A stretch of 50,330 bases of DNA, from IMG/VR virus record IMGVR_UViG_3300017727_000017, positions 1 to 50,330 of that record. One strand, written 5' to 3'. This document shows, one piece after another, positions 16,278 to 25,220 of this stretch (position 1 is its first letter; each line of letters begins with the position of its first letter). The notes beneath the pieces were generated by a model, which had not been told where the DNA came from, did not search any database, and was given only the letters and a program-made list of their open reading frames with translations. The DNA comes from a virus. The position numbers were made by a program, and so were the translations under genes.

Positions 16278-17075
16278 ATGACTAATCTATCAAAAGGCAG
16301 ACACGCATTAGCAATCTCTGATAGATCAGGAATGCAGTTTCCTTACAATGAAATGGTAAGAGAATGGAACGGAGCTTTTGTGCATATTTCAGAATATGAA
16401 CCTAAACAGCCTCAATTAAATCCAATACCCATTGGGGGTGACCCACAAGGTTTACAAAACGCTAGACCTGATAGAACTGAGCCACCAACTTTTGATATAC
16501 TTCCTGAGAATCCGTTTTCTACAACTGCAGGATCAAATGTAATAATATGTAATTTTCCAAATAGTGGTTACAAAGATGGAGATTTTGTAGTTTTTAATGA
16601 ATTAAAAACTGGAGTATCAAATGTACCGATTGAAGCTATACAATTACAATCTACTTTAAATGGTGCAATTACTAATATTGCTACCACAATAACTTTAAAT
16701 GATGCAAGTAATTTTCCAAACAGCGGATTTATACTTATTGAAAAAATAAACTCAACAACACTATTATTTCAAAATGAGACAATTCAATATACAGGTAAGA
16801 TTGGTAATGATTTAACCGGTTGTGTAAGAGGAACAGCAGCTCCATTTAGAGGTGTAGTACCGGCTAATACAACAGCAGGTTCACATGATAATAGTGCAAA
16901 AGTTTATGGATCTTTTGAAATTATTGTGAATGCAAGCGTAATTCCAAATCCCGGACAACCTTCAACTATTACAGTTTTCAACAGTTTTAACTTTACTAAT
17001 CAAGTAGCAGCTAGTACAACAGCAACAGGAGGCGGTTTACAGTGCTCATCTGGACCGGTAGTATTTAAGGCATAA
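16278..17075 (+). CDS. Conserved tail/neck structural protein (265 aa)
   Basis: This gene starts 4 nt after the adaptor's stop. The N-terminal part GMQFPYNEMVREWNGAFVHI and then EYEPKQPQL is a block I recognise in many pelagiphage and cyanophage tail-region proteins. A second half contains a repeated pattern of Ile/Thr-rich strands with one CVRG motif near residue 185. The C-terminal 60 residues are beta-rich and polar. No enzymatic motif. It is most likely part of the tail-neck assembly between the two adaptor-like proteins. Confidence 0.65.
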   Translation: MTNLSKGRHALAISDRSGMQFPYNEMVREWNGAFVHISEYEPKQPQLNPIPIGGDPQGLQNARPDRTEPPTFDILPENPFSTTAGSNVIICNFPNSGYKDGDFVVFNELKTGVSNVPIEAIQLQSTLNGAITNIATTITLNDASNFPNSGFILIEKINSTTLLFQNETIQYTGKIGNDLTGCVRGTAAPFRGVVPANTTAGSHDNSAKVYGSFEIIVNASVIPNPGQPSTITVFNSFNFTNQVAASTTATGGGLQCSSGPVVFKA

Positions 17076-17077
17076 TT

Positions 17078-17764
17078 ATGAATTTTGGAGAACTAAAATC
17101 AGACATTAGAAGTTACACAGAAGTTGATAGCACAGTATTAAATGATGCTATTCTTAAAACTATTGTTAAAAATGCTGAAGCTAGAATATTTAGAGAAACA
17201 GATACAGATGAAGCTCGTTTTTATGATACAATTACTTTGACTCCAGGTAATAGAGAAGTTGCTGCACCAGCTAATACAAGATTTATAAGATATATTTACA
17301 TCAATGATACAAACGAAACACCAGCTGTTAGAAAAAATTTAGAACTTAGAGATACTTCTTTCATGCAAGAGTATTATAACACACCGGGTACAGCATCTGC
17401 TGCACCTAATAATATTCCAAAATACTATGCTAACAGAAATGCATCTACTATTTTTTTAGCTCCGACTCCCGATGCTGCTTACGTGTGTCACGTTGCATAT
17501 ATCAAGCAACCAGACAGTATTACAGCTAGTGACGCGACTACAACGTATGTATCTACAAACTACCCAGATTTAATATTGTATGCATGTTTAGCTGAAACTT
17601 ACGGTTATTTAAAAGGTCCGGGCGATATGCTTCAATTATATGAGCAATCTTATGGAAGATCTATGGCTACATATGGAATAGAACAACAAGGCAGAAGAAG
17701 AAGAGACGAATATATGGATGGTACAATTAGAACAGCTATGAAATCTCCTTCTCCTGGTGAATAG
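17078..17764 (+). CDS. Second adaptor-like tail protein (228 aa)
   Basis: The N-terminus is MNFGELKSDIRSYTEVDS followed by a helix with VKNAEARIFRETDTDEARF, characteristic of the phage adaptor family seen in marine podoviruses, from memory. The middle is beta-type with PDAAYVCHVAYIKQPDSI, and the last third is helical (YPDLILYACLAETYGYLKGP) with a basic RRRR patch near the end. Length and gene order suggest a second ring of the tail channel below the portal. Two base pairs separate it from the upstream gene. Confidence 0.7.
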   Translation: MNFGELKSDIRSYTEVDSTVLNDAILKTIVKNAEARIFRETDTDEARFYDTITLTPGNREVAAPANTRFIRYIYINDTNETPAVRKNLELRDTSFMQEYYNTPGTASAAPNNIPKYYANRNASTIFLAPTPDAAYVCHVAYIKQPDSITASDATTTYVSTNYPDLILYACLAETYGYLKGPGDMLQLYEQSYGRSMATYGIEQQGRRRRDEYMDGTIRTAMKSPSPGE

Positions 17765-17801
17765 GATTGAAAATTAAACATAACTAAAGTATAAGGAAAA
17801 T

Positions 17802-18509
17802 ATGGCATCAAGTTATTCAAATGATATAAAATTAGAACTTATGGTTACCGGTGAAAAATCTGGTCTATGGGGTAATATTACAAACACAAATCTACAAATC
17901 TTGGAGCAAGCAGCGAGTGGATATTTAAGCTTATCTGTAGGCGCAGCTGACGTCAATTTAGTATTAACAGATGGTGCTACTTCAAATGGTAAAAATTTAT
18001 ACTTTAAATTAACTGGAACATTAACAGGGAATAGAGTTGTAACTATGCCTGACTCATCGGAAAGAGTATTTGTTGTAGAAGATGCAACAGATAGATCAGC
18101 ATCACATTACACTTTAACTGTTAAAACTTTTTCAGGAACTGGAATTACTTTGGCAACAGGTGCAAAAGCTTTACTTTACTCTGATGGAACTAATGTAAAT
18201 CAAGGGATGATAAACAAAGGTTATAAGTCAACAACTACTTCTTACACAGCTGTAGATGGAGATCAAATTATTTGTGACACATCAGGTGGTGTTTTAACTA
18301 TCACATTACCAACAGGTCCTTCTATTGGTTCAGAAGTAAGTTTTATTGATGGTGGACAAAGTTATAGTGCTAATGCTTTAACTGTTGCTCCCGGAGCTGA
18401 GAATATTGCAGGTGCTCCAGGATCAATAAATATTTCAACAGATAATGAAAATTTTACCTTAGTTTATGTAAACGCAACTGTAGGATGGACCTACAAAGAT
18501 GATATATAG
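17802..18509 (+). CDS. Conserved tail structural protein (235 aa)
   Basis: The start has AAGGAA nearby. LMVTGEKSGLWGNITNTNLQ near residues 14-33 is a motif I know from numerous marine phage tail proteins. The rest is beta-rich, Thr/Gly/Ser-rich with NVNQGMINKGYKS in the middle and a carbohydrate-binding-like flavour. No catalytic motif. It is likely a tail or fibre-base protein; the family is well recognised but not functionally defined. Confidence 0.65.
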   Translation: MASSYSNDIKLELMVTGEKSGLWGNITNTNLQILEQAASGYLSLSVGAADVNLVLTDGATSNGKNLYFKLTGTLTGNRVVTMPDSSERVFVVEDATDRSASHYTLTVKTFSGTGITLATGAKALLYSDGTNVNQGMINKGYKSTTTSYTAVDGDQIICDTSGGVLTITLPTGPSIGSEVSFIDGGQSYSANALTVAPGAENIAGAPGSINISTDNENFTLVYVNATVGWTYKDDI

Positions 18510-18518
18510 GAGGTAAAA

Positions 18519-20471
18519 ATGCCTCTTAGCAAATGGCAAATCAAACCAGGTTATGATAAACAAAACTCCGAAGTTGGAGCTGTCGCACGTTATGTAGGTG
18601 GAGACAATGTTAGATTTAGATATTCATTACCAGAAAAAGTAGGCGGTTGGAAAGCAGAAGGGGGAGAAAGTATTTCTTCTGTATCAAGAAGACTACATCC
18701 ATTTAGAGGTAATGACGGTAATAAATATTTAGCTATTGGAACAGATAAGTTTTTATTAATTTACTACGAAGATAATTTTTACGATATTACACCATATAGA
18801 AGTAGTGGTTTTCCATTAACAATTGATGAATTTAAAAACAGTACTTTCACAACTGTTTCAGGTTCTAATGTTGTGACAATCACAACAACATCTATTAATA
18901 ATATATCTGCAGGAGATATAATAGAATTTGAAAATGTAACTTTACCTGTTGGTACAGGTTATGCAGATTCTGATTTTGAAGATAAATTATATGAAGTAAA
19001 AACAATTGTATCAGACACAGAACTTACCGTTACACCAGTTGCAAACGCTACAGGAAACGCAGGTCCAGGTGGTTCTTGTTCTATTATTCCATTAGAAACT
19101 ATTGGTAATCAAATACAAAAATTTACTTTTGGTTGGGGTACAGGAGTCTGGGGCGGATCTAATAATTGGGGTGAAGATGCATCTACAAATGGTGTTAATA
19201 CTCCTCCTGGTTTGTGGTCACTATCAAACTTTGGTCAAGTATTAGTTGCAACTACTTTAAATGGTAAAACATTTACATGGAACCCCGCTGCTGGTAACCC
19301 ACTCGGGCAGCGAGCATCTGTATTAACTACAGGTTTTGAAACAGATTTAAACCCAACAAATACTAGAATTACTATGGTGTCTCCAACTACAAGACACTTA
19401 ATTCACATGGGTACAGAAACAACTGTTGGTGTTCCATCAACACAGGACGATATGTTTGTAAGATTTTCTTCACAAGAACAAATAAACACATATGATATTA
19501 CAGCAGGTAATTCTGCCGGTTCACAAAGAATTCAAGATGGTACAAAAATAGTAGGTGCTATTAAATCAAAAGAAGCAATCCTTATTTGGACAGATAACGC
19601 TCTATATTTGATGAGACACATAGGTAGTCCATTTGTATTTGGTTTTGAACAAGTGGGTACTAACTGTGGTTTAATTGGACAAAATGCTGTTGTAGAAGTT
19701 GATGGTGTTGCTTTTTGGTTAAGTGATAAAGGTTTTTTTAAATATGATGGATCAGTTAAAACCATTGATTGTTCTGTTGAAGATTATGTTTATGATGATA
19801 TTGACACAACTCAAAGTCAACAAATCTATGCAGGTGTAAATAATTTATATACAGAAATTAGATGGGACTATCCATCTTCATCAGCTGATTATAATGATAG
19901 ATATGTAATATTTAATTTTACAGAAGGTGTTTGGTATACAGGGAATACACCGAGAACTTCTTGGGCTGATTCAAATGTATTTAGTAAACCGTTTGCAACA
20001 GATTTTGATAACACTGCAAATGGAGACTTTCCAGAAGTTATAGGTGAGCCTGCAGCACCAAACGGGTATGGTAAAACTATTTTATACAATCACGAAGTAG
20101 GTGTGGATCAAGAAAACTTAAATGGTAGTATAACTAGAATTACATCTAATATTGAATCATTTGATTTTGATATATCTAGTCCAGAAATAGGTGATGGTGA
20201 AGTCTTTTTATCTATGAGAAGATTTATACCTGATTTTAAAACTTTAGATGGAACAGTTAAAGTTACACTAACATTAAAAAGATATCCATCAGATACTGGA
20301 ACAGCGTCAACCTACAGTTCTTTTGATGTTACATCTACAACAGAGAAAAAAGATACAAGAGCGAGAGGTAGGTTTTTAAGTATAAAAATTGAAAATACTG
20401 GAGCGGAAGATGGTGAAAATTGGAGATATGGTACACTTAGAATTGATATACAGCCGGACGGTAGAAGATAA
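18519..20471 (+). CDS. Tail hub/stabilisation protein, P22 gp10-like (650 aa)
   Basis: AGGAGG precedes the ATG. The start MPLSKWQIKPGYDKQNSEVG, followed by YVGGDNVRFRYSLPEKVGGW, is typical of the phage stabilisation (gp10-like) proteins that form the hub connecting the adaptor to the needle and spikes. The 650-residue length is larger than P22 gp10 (472 aa). The body looks like a beta-propeller with repeated aromatic strands (for example LIWTDNALYLMRH, VAFWLSDKGFFKYDG). Its end overlaps the next start by one base. Assignment is by motif and gene order. Confidence 0.7.
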   Translation: MPLSKWQIKPGYDKQNSEVGAVARYVGGDNVRFRYSLPEKVGGWKAEGGESISSVSRRLHPFRGNDGNKYLAIGTDKFLLIYYEDNFYDITPYRSSGFPLTIDEFKNSTFTTVSGSNVVTITTTSINNISAGDIIEFENVTLPVGTGYADSDFEDKLYEVKTIVSDTELTVTPVANATGNAGPGGSCSIIPLETIGNQIQKFTFGWGTGVWGGSNNWGEDASTNGVNTPPGLWSLSNFGQVLVATTLNGKTFTWNPAAGNPLGQRASVLTTGFETDLNPTNTRITMVSPTTRHLIHMGTETTVGVPSTQDDMFVRFSSQEQINTYDITAGNSAGSQRIQDGTKIVGAIKSKEAILIWTDNALYLMRHIGSPFVFGFEQVGTNCGLIGQNAVVEVDGVAFWLSDKGFFKYDGSVKTIDCSVEDYVYDDIDTTQSQQIYAGVNNLYTEIRWDYPSSSADYNDRYVIFNFTEGVWYTGNTPRTSWADSNVFSKPFATDFDNTANGDFPEVIGEPAAPNGYGKTILYNHEVGVDQENLNGSITRITSNIESFDFDISSPEIGDGEVFLSMRRFIPDFKTLDGTVKVTLTLKRYPSDTGTASTYSSFDVTSTTEKKDTRARGRFLSIKIENTGAEDGENWRYGTLRIDIQPDGRR

Positions 20472-21106
20472 TGGCTATTACAATTAGAGTTCCTGATCCT
20501 ACAGAAGACTACGATGTTAGTAATCAAAGACAAATTGTAAGAGCAATTAATAATTTTATTCAACAAATAAATGCTCAATACAAACCTGAAGGTGATACTT
20601 TTAGTGAGATAGAACAGCTATCTTATTTTTTAGGTTATTCACCCTCTAAACCTGCAGGACCTGCCACATCTACAGTAGGTGGCACAACAGGAGGAATTAT
20701 TTGGAGCAAAATAGATTGGGCAACTAGTTTTTTCAGTGGTAGTGGTGGTGGATTTAGTTTAGGAGGTTCATTTCAAGCAAGTAGAAATAGAGGTTATCTT
20801 ATCAGTAATATAGGTTATTCACTAGACCCACCTGTTTTTAAATTACCCGTAGAACCGCCAATAGGTACACAAGTGGGAGTAGTAAATGGAGGTTATAGTA
20901 GTTCTATAAATATATCAGCAGGCTATGATTCTAGAGGTTATCAAATAAAAATAGATGGCTATTTTACTGCTTCTTTATCAGGTTATGGAAAATCTAGAAC
21001 ATATGTTTATTTTGGTGATGGCGGTTACGCAGTTGGATATACACCGGGACCGGGATATGGTGGTTTTTATAATACCTGGTATTCTATATCAAAAGGATAT
21101 AATTAG
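20471..21106 (+). CDS. Gly/Tyr-rich tail protein (211 aa)
   Basis: The start codon shares one base with the stop upstream. N-terminal MAITIRVPDPTEDYDVSNQ and a helix QIVRAINNFIQQINAQY match the anchor of tail proteins in pelagiphages by recollection. The C-terminal 120 residues are rich in Gly, Tyr and Ser (GYGKSRTYVYFGDGGYAVGY), a composition seen in adhesion tips. It may be the tail needle or a receptor-contacting fibre component, but the exact role is unknown. Confidence 0.55.
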   Translation: MAITIRVPDPTEDYDVSNQRQIVRAINNFIQQINAQYKPEGDTFSEIEQLSYFLGYSPSKPAGPATSTVGGTTGGIIWSKIDWATSFFSGSGGGFSLGGSFQASRNRGYLISNIGYSLDPPVFKLPVEPPIGTQVGVVNGGYSSSINISAGYDSRGYQIKIDGYFTASLSGYGKSRTYVYFGDGGYAVGYTPGPGYGGFYNTWYSISKGYN

Positions 21107-21111
21107 AAGTT

Positions 21112-21486
21112 ATGGCAACAAGTTTTAAAAATATGATTTACGACCTTACTCCAACAGCGAGTGAGCAAACAGTGTACGGAATTCCAACAGATTCGCACTC
21201 AATTGTAAACGCTTTTTATGTAAATAATACAGGTGGTAGTACCATTAATATAGAGGTCAGATTAGACCGAGGACCGGGCAGAAACTACGTAGCAAATCAG
21301 ACAATATTGTTTTCTACGGTCGTAGATAATGGCCAATATTTAAATTTACTTACGGGTCCACTTGTGCTAGAAGGTGGAGATAAATTAGTATTTACAACAA
21401 ATACAACCGGTAGAGTACAAGGTACAATCGCCGCCATGCAAGTAAACAGAGAAGATCAAGAAACTACACCCACGGGGTCAGTATAG
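21112..21486 (+). CDS. Small beta-rich tail protein (124 aa)
   Basis: The product is all-beta in appearance: MATSFKNMIYDLTPTASEQT, then HSIVNAFYVNNTGGSTINIE, then LVLEGGDKLVFTTN. This pattern is typical of trimeric tail or baseplate accessory proteins, including known marine phage proteins near fibre genes. It has no Cys or TM. Position immediately before the fibres suggests it helps attach them to the hub. Confidence 0.6.
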   Translation: MATSFKNMIYDLTPTASEQTVYGIPTDSHSIVNAFYVNNTGGSTINIEVRLDRGPGRNYVANQTILFSTVVDNGQYLNLLTGPLVLEGGDKLVFTTNTTGRVQGTIAAMQVNREDQETTPTGSV

Positions 21487-21522
21487 ACTTGATCAAAAAC
21501 TGAAATAAGGATATATAAAATT

Positions 21523-23205
21523 ATGGCAGAAAAAACTACATCATTTACAGGTCCAATCGTAGTAGGACTTAATGACAAAAAAGGTGAAATTCGTTTAACA
21601 GATGGTAAGGATGTTAACGAAGCAAAATATTTATCAATTAAAGCACCTGATGTAATTACATCAGATACAACTTTAACATTTCCAAATGGTGCAGGTACTG
21701 CAGGTCAGATACTTTCTACTGATGGTAATGGTGATTTAAGTTGGGTTAATGATTCAGCAGGTAATCCTGATGGATCAAATGGTCAAGTTCAAGTAAACGA
21801 TAATGGTACTTTTGGAGCAATTTCAGAAGGGACATCAGGGCAGGTTTTAACATCAAATGGTGCAGGTTCTGCACCTACATTTCAAACTGCTTCAGGTGCT
21901 GATCCTGTTACAAGTTCTTTAGATGTAAATAGTCCAAAAACTATTAAACTTAATGCTGATTATCCAACTGGAGCTAATAACGTAGTTTTAGGTGATACTG
22001 CATTAGATAGTGTTACGTCTGGTGGTCAAAACACAGCGATTGGAAGTGTTGCTTTAACAGCTTTAACTACAGCTAGTTTCAATACTGCTATAGGTTACAA
22101 AGCATTAGAAGATAATATAAGTGGTACTAAAAACACCGCTATAGGTTCAAATGCAGCTTCAAACACTACAGGCTCAAACAACGTTGCCGTTGGTGTCAGA
22201 ACTTTATTTTCTAATACATCTGGAAATAAAAATACTGCAGTTGGTGAAGAAGCTTTAGTAAGTGGAACATCAGGTAGTGAAAATGTTGCTATTGGACTTA
22301 GAGCATTAAGAAATAATAATGCAAATCAAAATACTGCAGTAGGAGCTACAGCGTTATTTACTAATACAAATGGTACAGGAAATACTGCTGTAGGTTTTAA
22401 TGCTGGTGTAAGTTCAACTGCTAATAACAATACATTTGTAGGAGCTAACGCAGGTGATGCAATTACTTTTTTTGGGGATAACACAGTTGTTGGTTTTGAC
22501 GCTTTAACACAATATAATGCTCAAAGCGCAACTGCTATAGGAAGTCGTGCTTTAAAAGAGGGTGGTGGATCAAATAATATTGGAATAGGTCCAAACAGTG
22601 GTTATAATACAAATGGTAGTAATAACGTTTTTATAGGTCAAAATACAGGTTTTTACGCTTATAATAGTAGAGAAAATGTAGTAGTAGGAACTCAATCTTT
22701 TAATGGAACAAGTGGTAACATGGTTGGATCTACTGTTTTAGGTTTTCAAGCATGTACTGGATCAAACCAGTCGGGTACAAATAATACTATTATAGGTCGT
22801 GGTGCACAACCTTCAACTACTTCAGTTTCAAATGAAATTACTTTAGGAGATGGCTCTATTTCAACTTTAAGATGTCAAGTTACATCAATTACTTCTCTAT
22901 CAGATGCTAGAGACAAGAAAGATGTTGAGGACGCAAACATAGGTCTTGATTTTATCAATGATTTAAGACCCGTTAAGTTCGTATGGGACACTAGAGATGG
23001 TGCTAAAAAAGACATTAAAGAAGTCGGATTTATTGCACAAGAACTAGATGAAGTTCAACAGAAACATGGTGTTGAAGATCATTTACAGTTAGTCTTAAAA
23101 AACAACCCTGATAAATTAGAGGCTTCACAAGGAAAACTTATACCAATTTTAGTTCAAGCTATTAAAGATTTAAAGAAAGAATTAGACGAATTAAAAAAGG
23201 ATTGA
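21523..23205 (+). CDS. Tail fibre 1 with S74 intramolecular chaperone domain
   Basis: A trimeric fibre that probably binds the host surface. The N-terminus TSFTGPIVVGLND likely attaches to the virion. Residues about 150-420 contain many copies of a YadA/Hep_Hag-like repeat with the pattern NTAxGxxAL and related forms. The C-terminal ~105 residues form a Peptidase_S74 domain: SLSDARDK at 458-465 with the Ser-Asp motif (S460), then LRPVKFVW, VGFIAQELDEVQ, and a coiled-coil end. In this family the domain folds the trimer and then cleaves itself off before the catalytic Ser. The stop codon lies inside a consensus -35 element for the next gene. Confidence 0.85.
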   Translation: MAEKTTSFTGPIVVGLNDKKGEIRLTDGKDVNEAKYLSIKAPDVITSDTTLTFPNGAGTAGQILSTDGNGDLSWVNDSAGNPDGSNGQVQVNDNGTFGAISEGTSGQVLTSNGAGSAPTFQTASGADPVTSSLDVNSPKTIKLNADYPTGANNVVLGDTALDSVTSGGQNTAIGSVALTALTTASFNTAIGYKALEDNISGTKNTAIGSNAASNTTGSNNVAVGVRTLFSNTSGNKNTAVGEEALVSGTSGSENVAIGLRALRNNNANQNTAVGATALFTNTNGTGNTAVGFNAGVSSTANNNTFVGANAGDAITFFGDNTVVGFDALTQYNAQSATAIGSRALKEGGGSNNIGIGPNSGYNTNGSNNVFIGQNTGFYAYNSRENVVVGTQSFNGTSGNMVGSTVLGFQACTGSNQSGTNNTIIGRGAQPSTTSVSNEITLGDGSISTLRCQVTSITSLSDARDKKDVEDANIGLDFINDLRPVKFVWDTRDGAKKDIKEVGFIAQELDEVQQKHGVEDHLQLVLKNNPDKLEASQGKLIPILVQAIKDLKKELDELKKD

Positions 23206-23230
23206 CAATAATATAAAATACAAATAAAAA
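23202..23230 (+). promoter_or_regulatory. Possible promoter for the second tail fibre
   Basis: A perfect TTGACA (23202-23207) overlaps the stop codon of fibre 1. TAAAAA (23225-23230, 4/6) lies after a 17-base spacer. AAGGAG and the fibre 2 ATG follow 10-25 nt downstream. The -10 is imperfect, so this is plausible but untested. Confidence 0.4.
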
Positions 23231-23251
23231 ACAACTTTAAGGAGAAAAATT

Positions 23252-25066
23252 ATGGCCGTAGGAAAAATAGCAAGCTCAACAGCAAATTACAGTACTTTAG
23301 GAAAAACATCAGTTAAAAATCAAGCTAATGGTTTTAGTGACATGACTCAATTTACTGATTGTGAAGTATTTGCACCAAGTTTAAATTTAGGTGTAAGTGT
23401 TATTAATACAGTAGCACCAGCTACACAAGGATATACAAATTATACTCAAGGTCCTGGTATAGAAGGTGGTGTTGGTTACGCTCCCACGTTTACCGAAAAC
23501 AATATTACAATAGTAAAACCTGACTCTCTTCCTACAAACCCTGCATTCGCAGATGGTCGTTCGTTTGATAGATACGAAACAAATTTTTTAGAAATGGCAA
23601 GAGGTTTAAGTAGTTCTGTTATAATTGGTGGTGATTTATTTACTGTTCAAGATTTTTACAAGGGTGGTCTAAATACACCCCAAGGATATTTTTCTGTATT
23701 TGGATCAGATAACAATATAATAGGTCAGTCTAATTTTAGAGGATCAACAGCTACATCACAAGGTTATCCAACCAGTTTCGTTCGTAGCAGCACAATAATG
23801 GGTGCTAAAAATTATAATCTCCCTTTACGATCGGATGGAAATTTTGCATATATATATCCAGATTATGGGTATAGTTTAGGTTATGACAAAAAGTTAGATA
23901 CGTCTACTATTTTTGGATTTAATAATGGAAATACACTAAACGGTTCTGGTTATTCAGAAGCTACCATTGACTCAATAATTATTGGAAACAATAATTTTAG
24001 TTGGAGAGATGGTGAAAATTCAAAACAGAGATGGGATGACGAAGAGCAGAATATGAATGGAAGTGTTTTTGTTCCTAGATTAAATGAAAAACAAAATATA
24101 ATTTTAGGAAACAATAACTATCACCAATTTGCTATGAATAACCCAGGTGGTTTTGATGGCGGAGCATTTAATGCACCAGTTATAACTTCTAGAGATAATA
24201 TACTTATTGGAAGAAGCAATTCAAGTTATGAATCTATGACAAACCATATCCCTCAGGGAGGTAATTTTCCAGGGAATATAGGAAATGGAATAAATATAAA
24301 TAGAAATGTATGTATAGGTGACCGAATAAACCTTAGAGCTAGAGCTGAAATATCGCCATCTTCTGAGTCGACGGCCTCTAGTACGGAAGAGAACACAATT
24401 GTTGGAGGTTATCATACGGCAGATAATTCTAACAAAAACGTGTTTTTTGGAAACAGAATTGCTGCTGGTAATGAATCAAGAAGTTTCGATAACGCTAATG
24501 GTTGGTCTAATTTGTATGGAAACACTATTATTGGTAATAGAGCCATGCAGCTCCACGGTGTAGCTTTCAATGAAACTAATACTAATTTTAACACAATTAT
24601 AGGGCATGAAGCTCAGGACCTAAGTACAGGGCTAGTAAACTGTACTATAATTGGGTATCAATCATCAGCATCAACAACTAATGCTAGTAATGAAATTACA
24701 CTAGGTAATAGTTCTATTTCAGCTTTAAGATGTAACGTAACTTCGATAACATCTTTATCAGATGCTAGAGATAAAGCTAACATTGAGCCAATTTCAAATG
24801 CAAGTGCTTTCATCAAAGATCTAAAACCGGTCAAATTTGATTGGAATAGAAGAGATGGCGTTAAAGCTAAAGAACATGACATAGGATTTTTAGCTCAAGA
24901 CTTGGATGAAGCTCAAAGCAAACATGGTATACAGGAACACTTAGATATTGTTTACAAATCTAATCCTGAAGCTTTAGAAGCATCATATGGCAAGTTATTA
25001 CCAATACTTGTACAGGCTTTAAAAGAGCAACAAGAAGAGATTGAAAAGTTAAAATCAACTAACTAA
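23252..25066 (+). CDS. Tail fibre 2 with S74 intramolecular chaperone domain
   Basis: A second fibre with a clearly related C-terminal S74 domain (SLSDARDK at 501-508, Ser503, then LKPVKFDW and IGFLAQDLDEAQ) and the same coiled-coil end. The N-terminal 490 residues are unlike fibre 1: Asn, Gly, Phe and Tyr-rich with scattered IIGNNN-type beta-helix turns. Because the chaperone domain is cleaved off, paralogous C-termini with different shafts suggest different receptor specificities. A possible private promoter precedes it, and a strong terminator follows. Function is inferred from the domain. Confidence 0.85.
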   Translation: MAVGKIASSTANYSTLGKTSVKNQANGFSDMTQFTDCEVFAPSLNLGVSVINTVAPATQGYTNYTQGPGIEGGVGYAPTFTENNITIVKPDSLPTNPAFADGRSFDRYETNFLEMARGLSSSVIIGGDLFTVQDFYKGGLNTPQGYFSVFGSDNNIIGQSNFRGSTATSQGYPTSFVRSSTIMGAKNYNLPLRSDGNFAYIYPDYGYSLGYDKKLDTSTIFGFNNGNTLNGSGYSEATIDSIIIGNNNFSWRDGENSKQRWDDEEQNMNGSVFVPRLNEKQNIILGNNNYHQFAMNNPGGFDGGAFNAPVITSRDNILIGRSNSSYESMTNHIPQGGNFPGNIGNGININRNVCIGDRINLRARAEISPSSESTASSTEENTIVGGYHTADNSNKNVFFGNRIAAGNESRSFDNANGWSNLYGNTIIGNRAMQLHGVAFNETNTNFNTIIGHEAQDLSTGLVNCTIIGYQSSASTTNASNEITLGNSSISALRCNVTSITSLSDARDKANIEPISNASAFIKDLKPVKFDWNRRDGVKAKEHDIGFLAQDLDEAQSKHGIQEHLDIVYKSNPEALEASYGKLLPILVQALKEQQEEIEKLKSTN

Positions 25067-25084
25067 TCTTAAACAGAATTGATG

Positions 25085-25114
25085 AAAAGCCCTTTGTTAA
25101 ATCAAGGGCTTTTT
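25085..25114 (+). terminator. Rho-independent terminator after the fibre genes
   Basis: AAAAGCCCTT (25085-25094) pairs with AAGGGCTTTT (25104-25113). The 9-base loop includes a possible extra G-C pair, and a T5 run closes the stem. This is the clearest intrinsic terminator in the window and closes the long structural transcript from the capsid region. Confidence 0.85.
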
Positions 25115-25220
25115 ATAATATACGAAAGAATGAAAATAAATAGATTATGTTACGTTCTTTCTTCAAATAAACCATTGAGAACATTTAATTATAATGTTAT
25201 CAATATAAACTAGGAGAAAA

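Noticed and set aside
25175-25210. TATAAT (25190) and TATAAA (25204) upstream of the glycosyltransferase-like gene
   Set aside because: No acceptable -35 at 16-18 bases for either; only the AT-rich background is seen.
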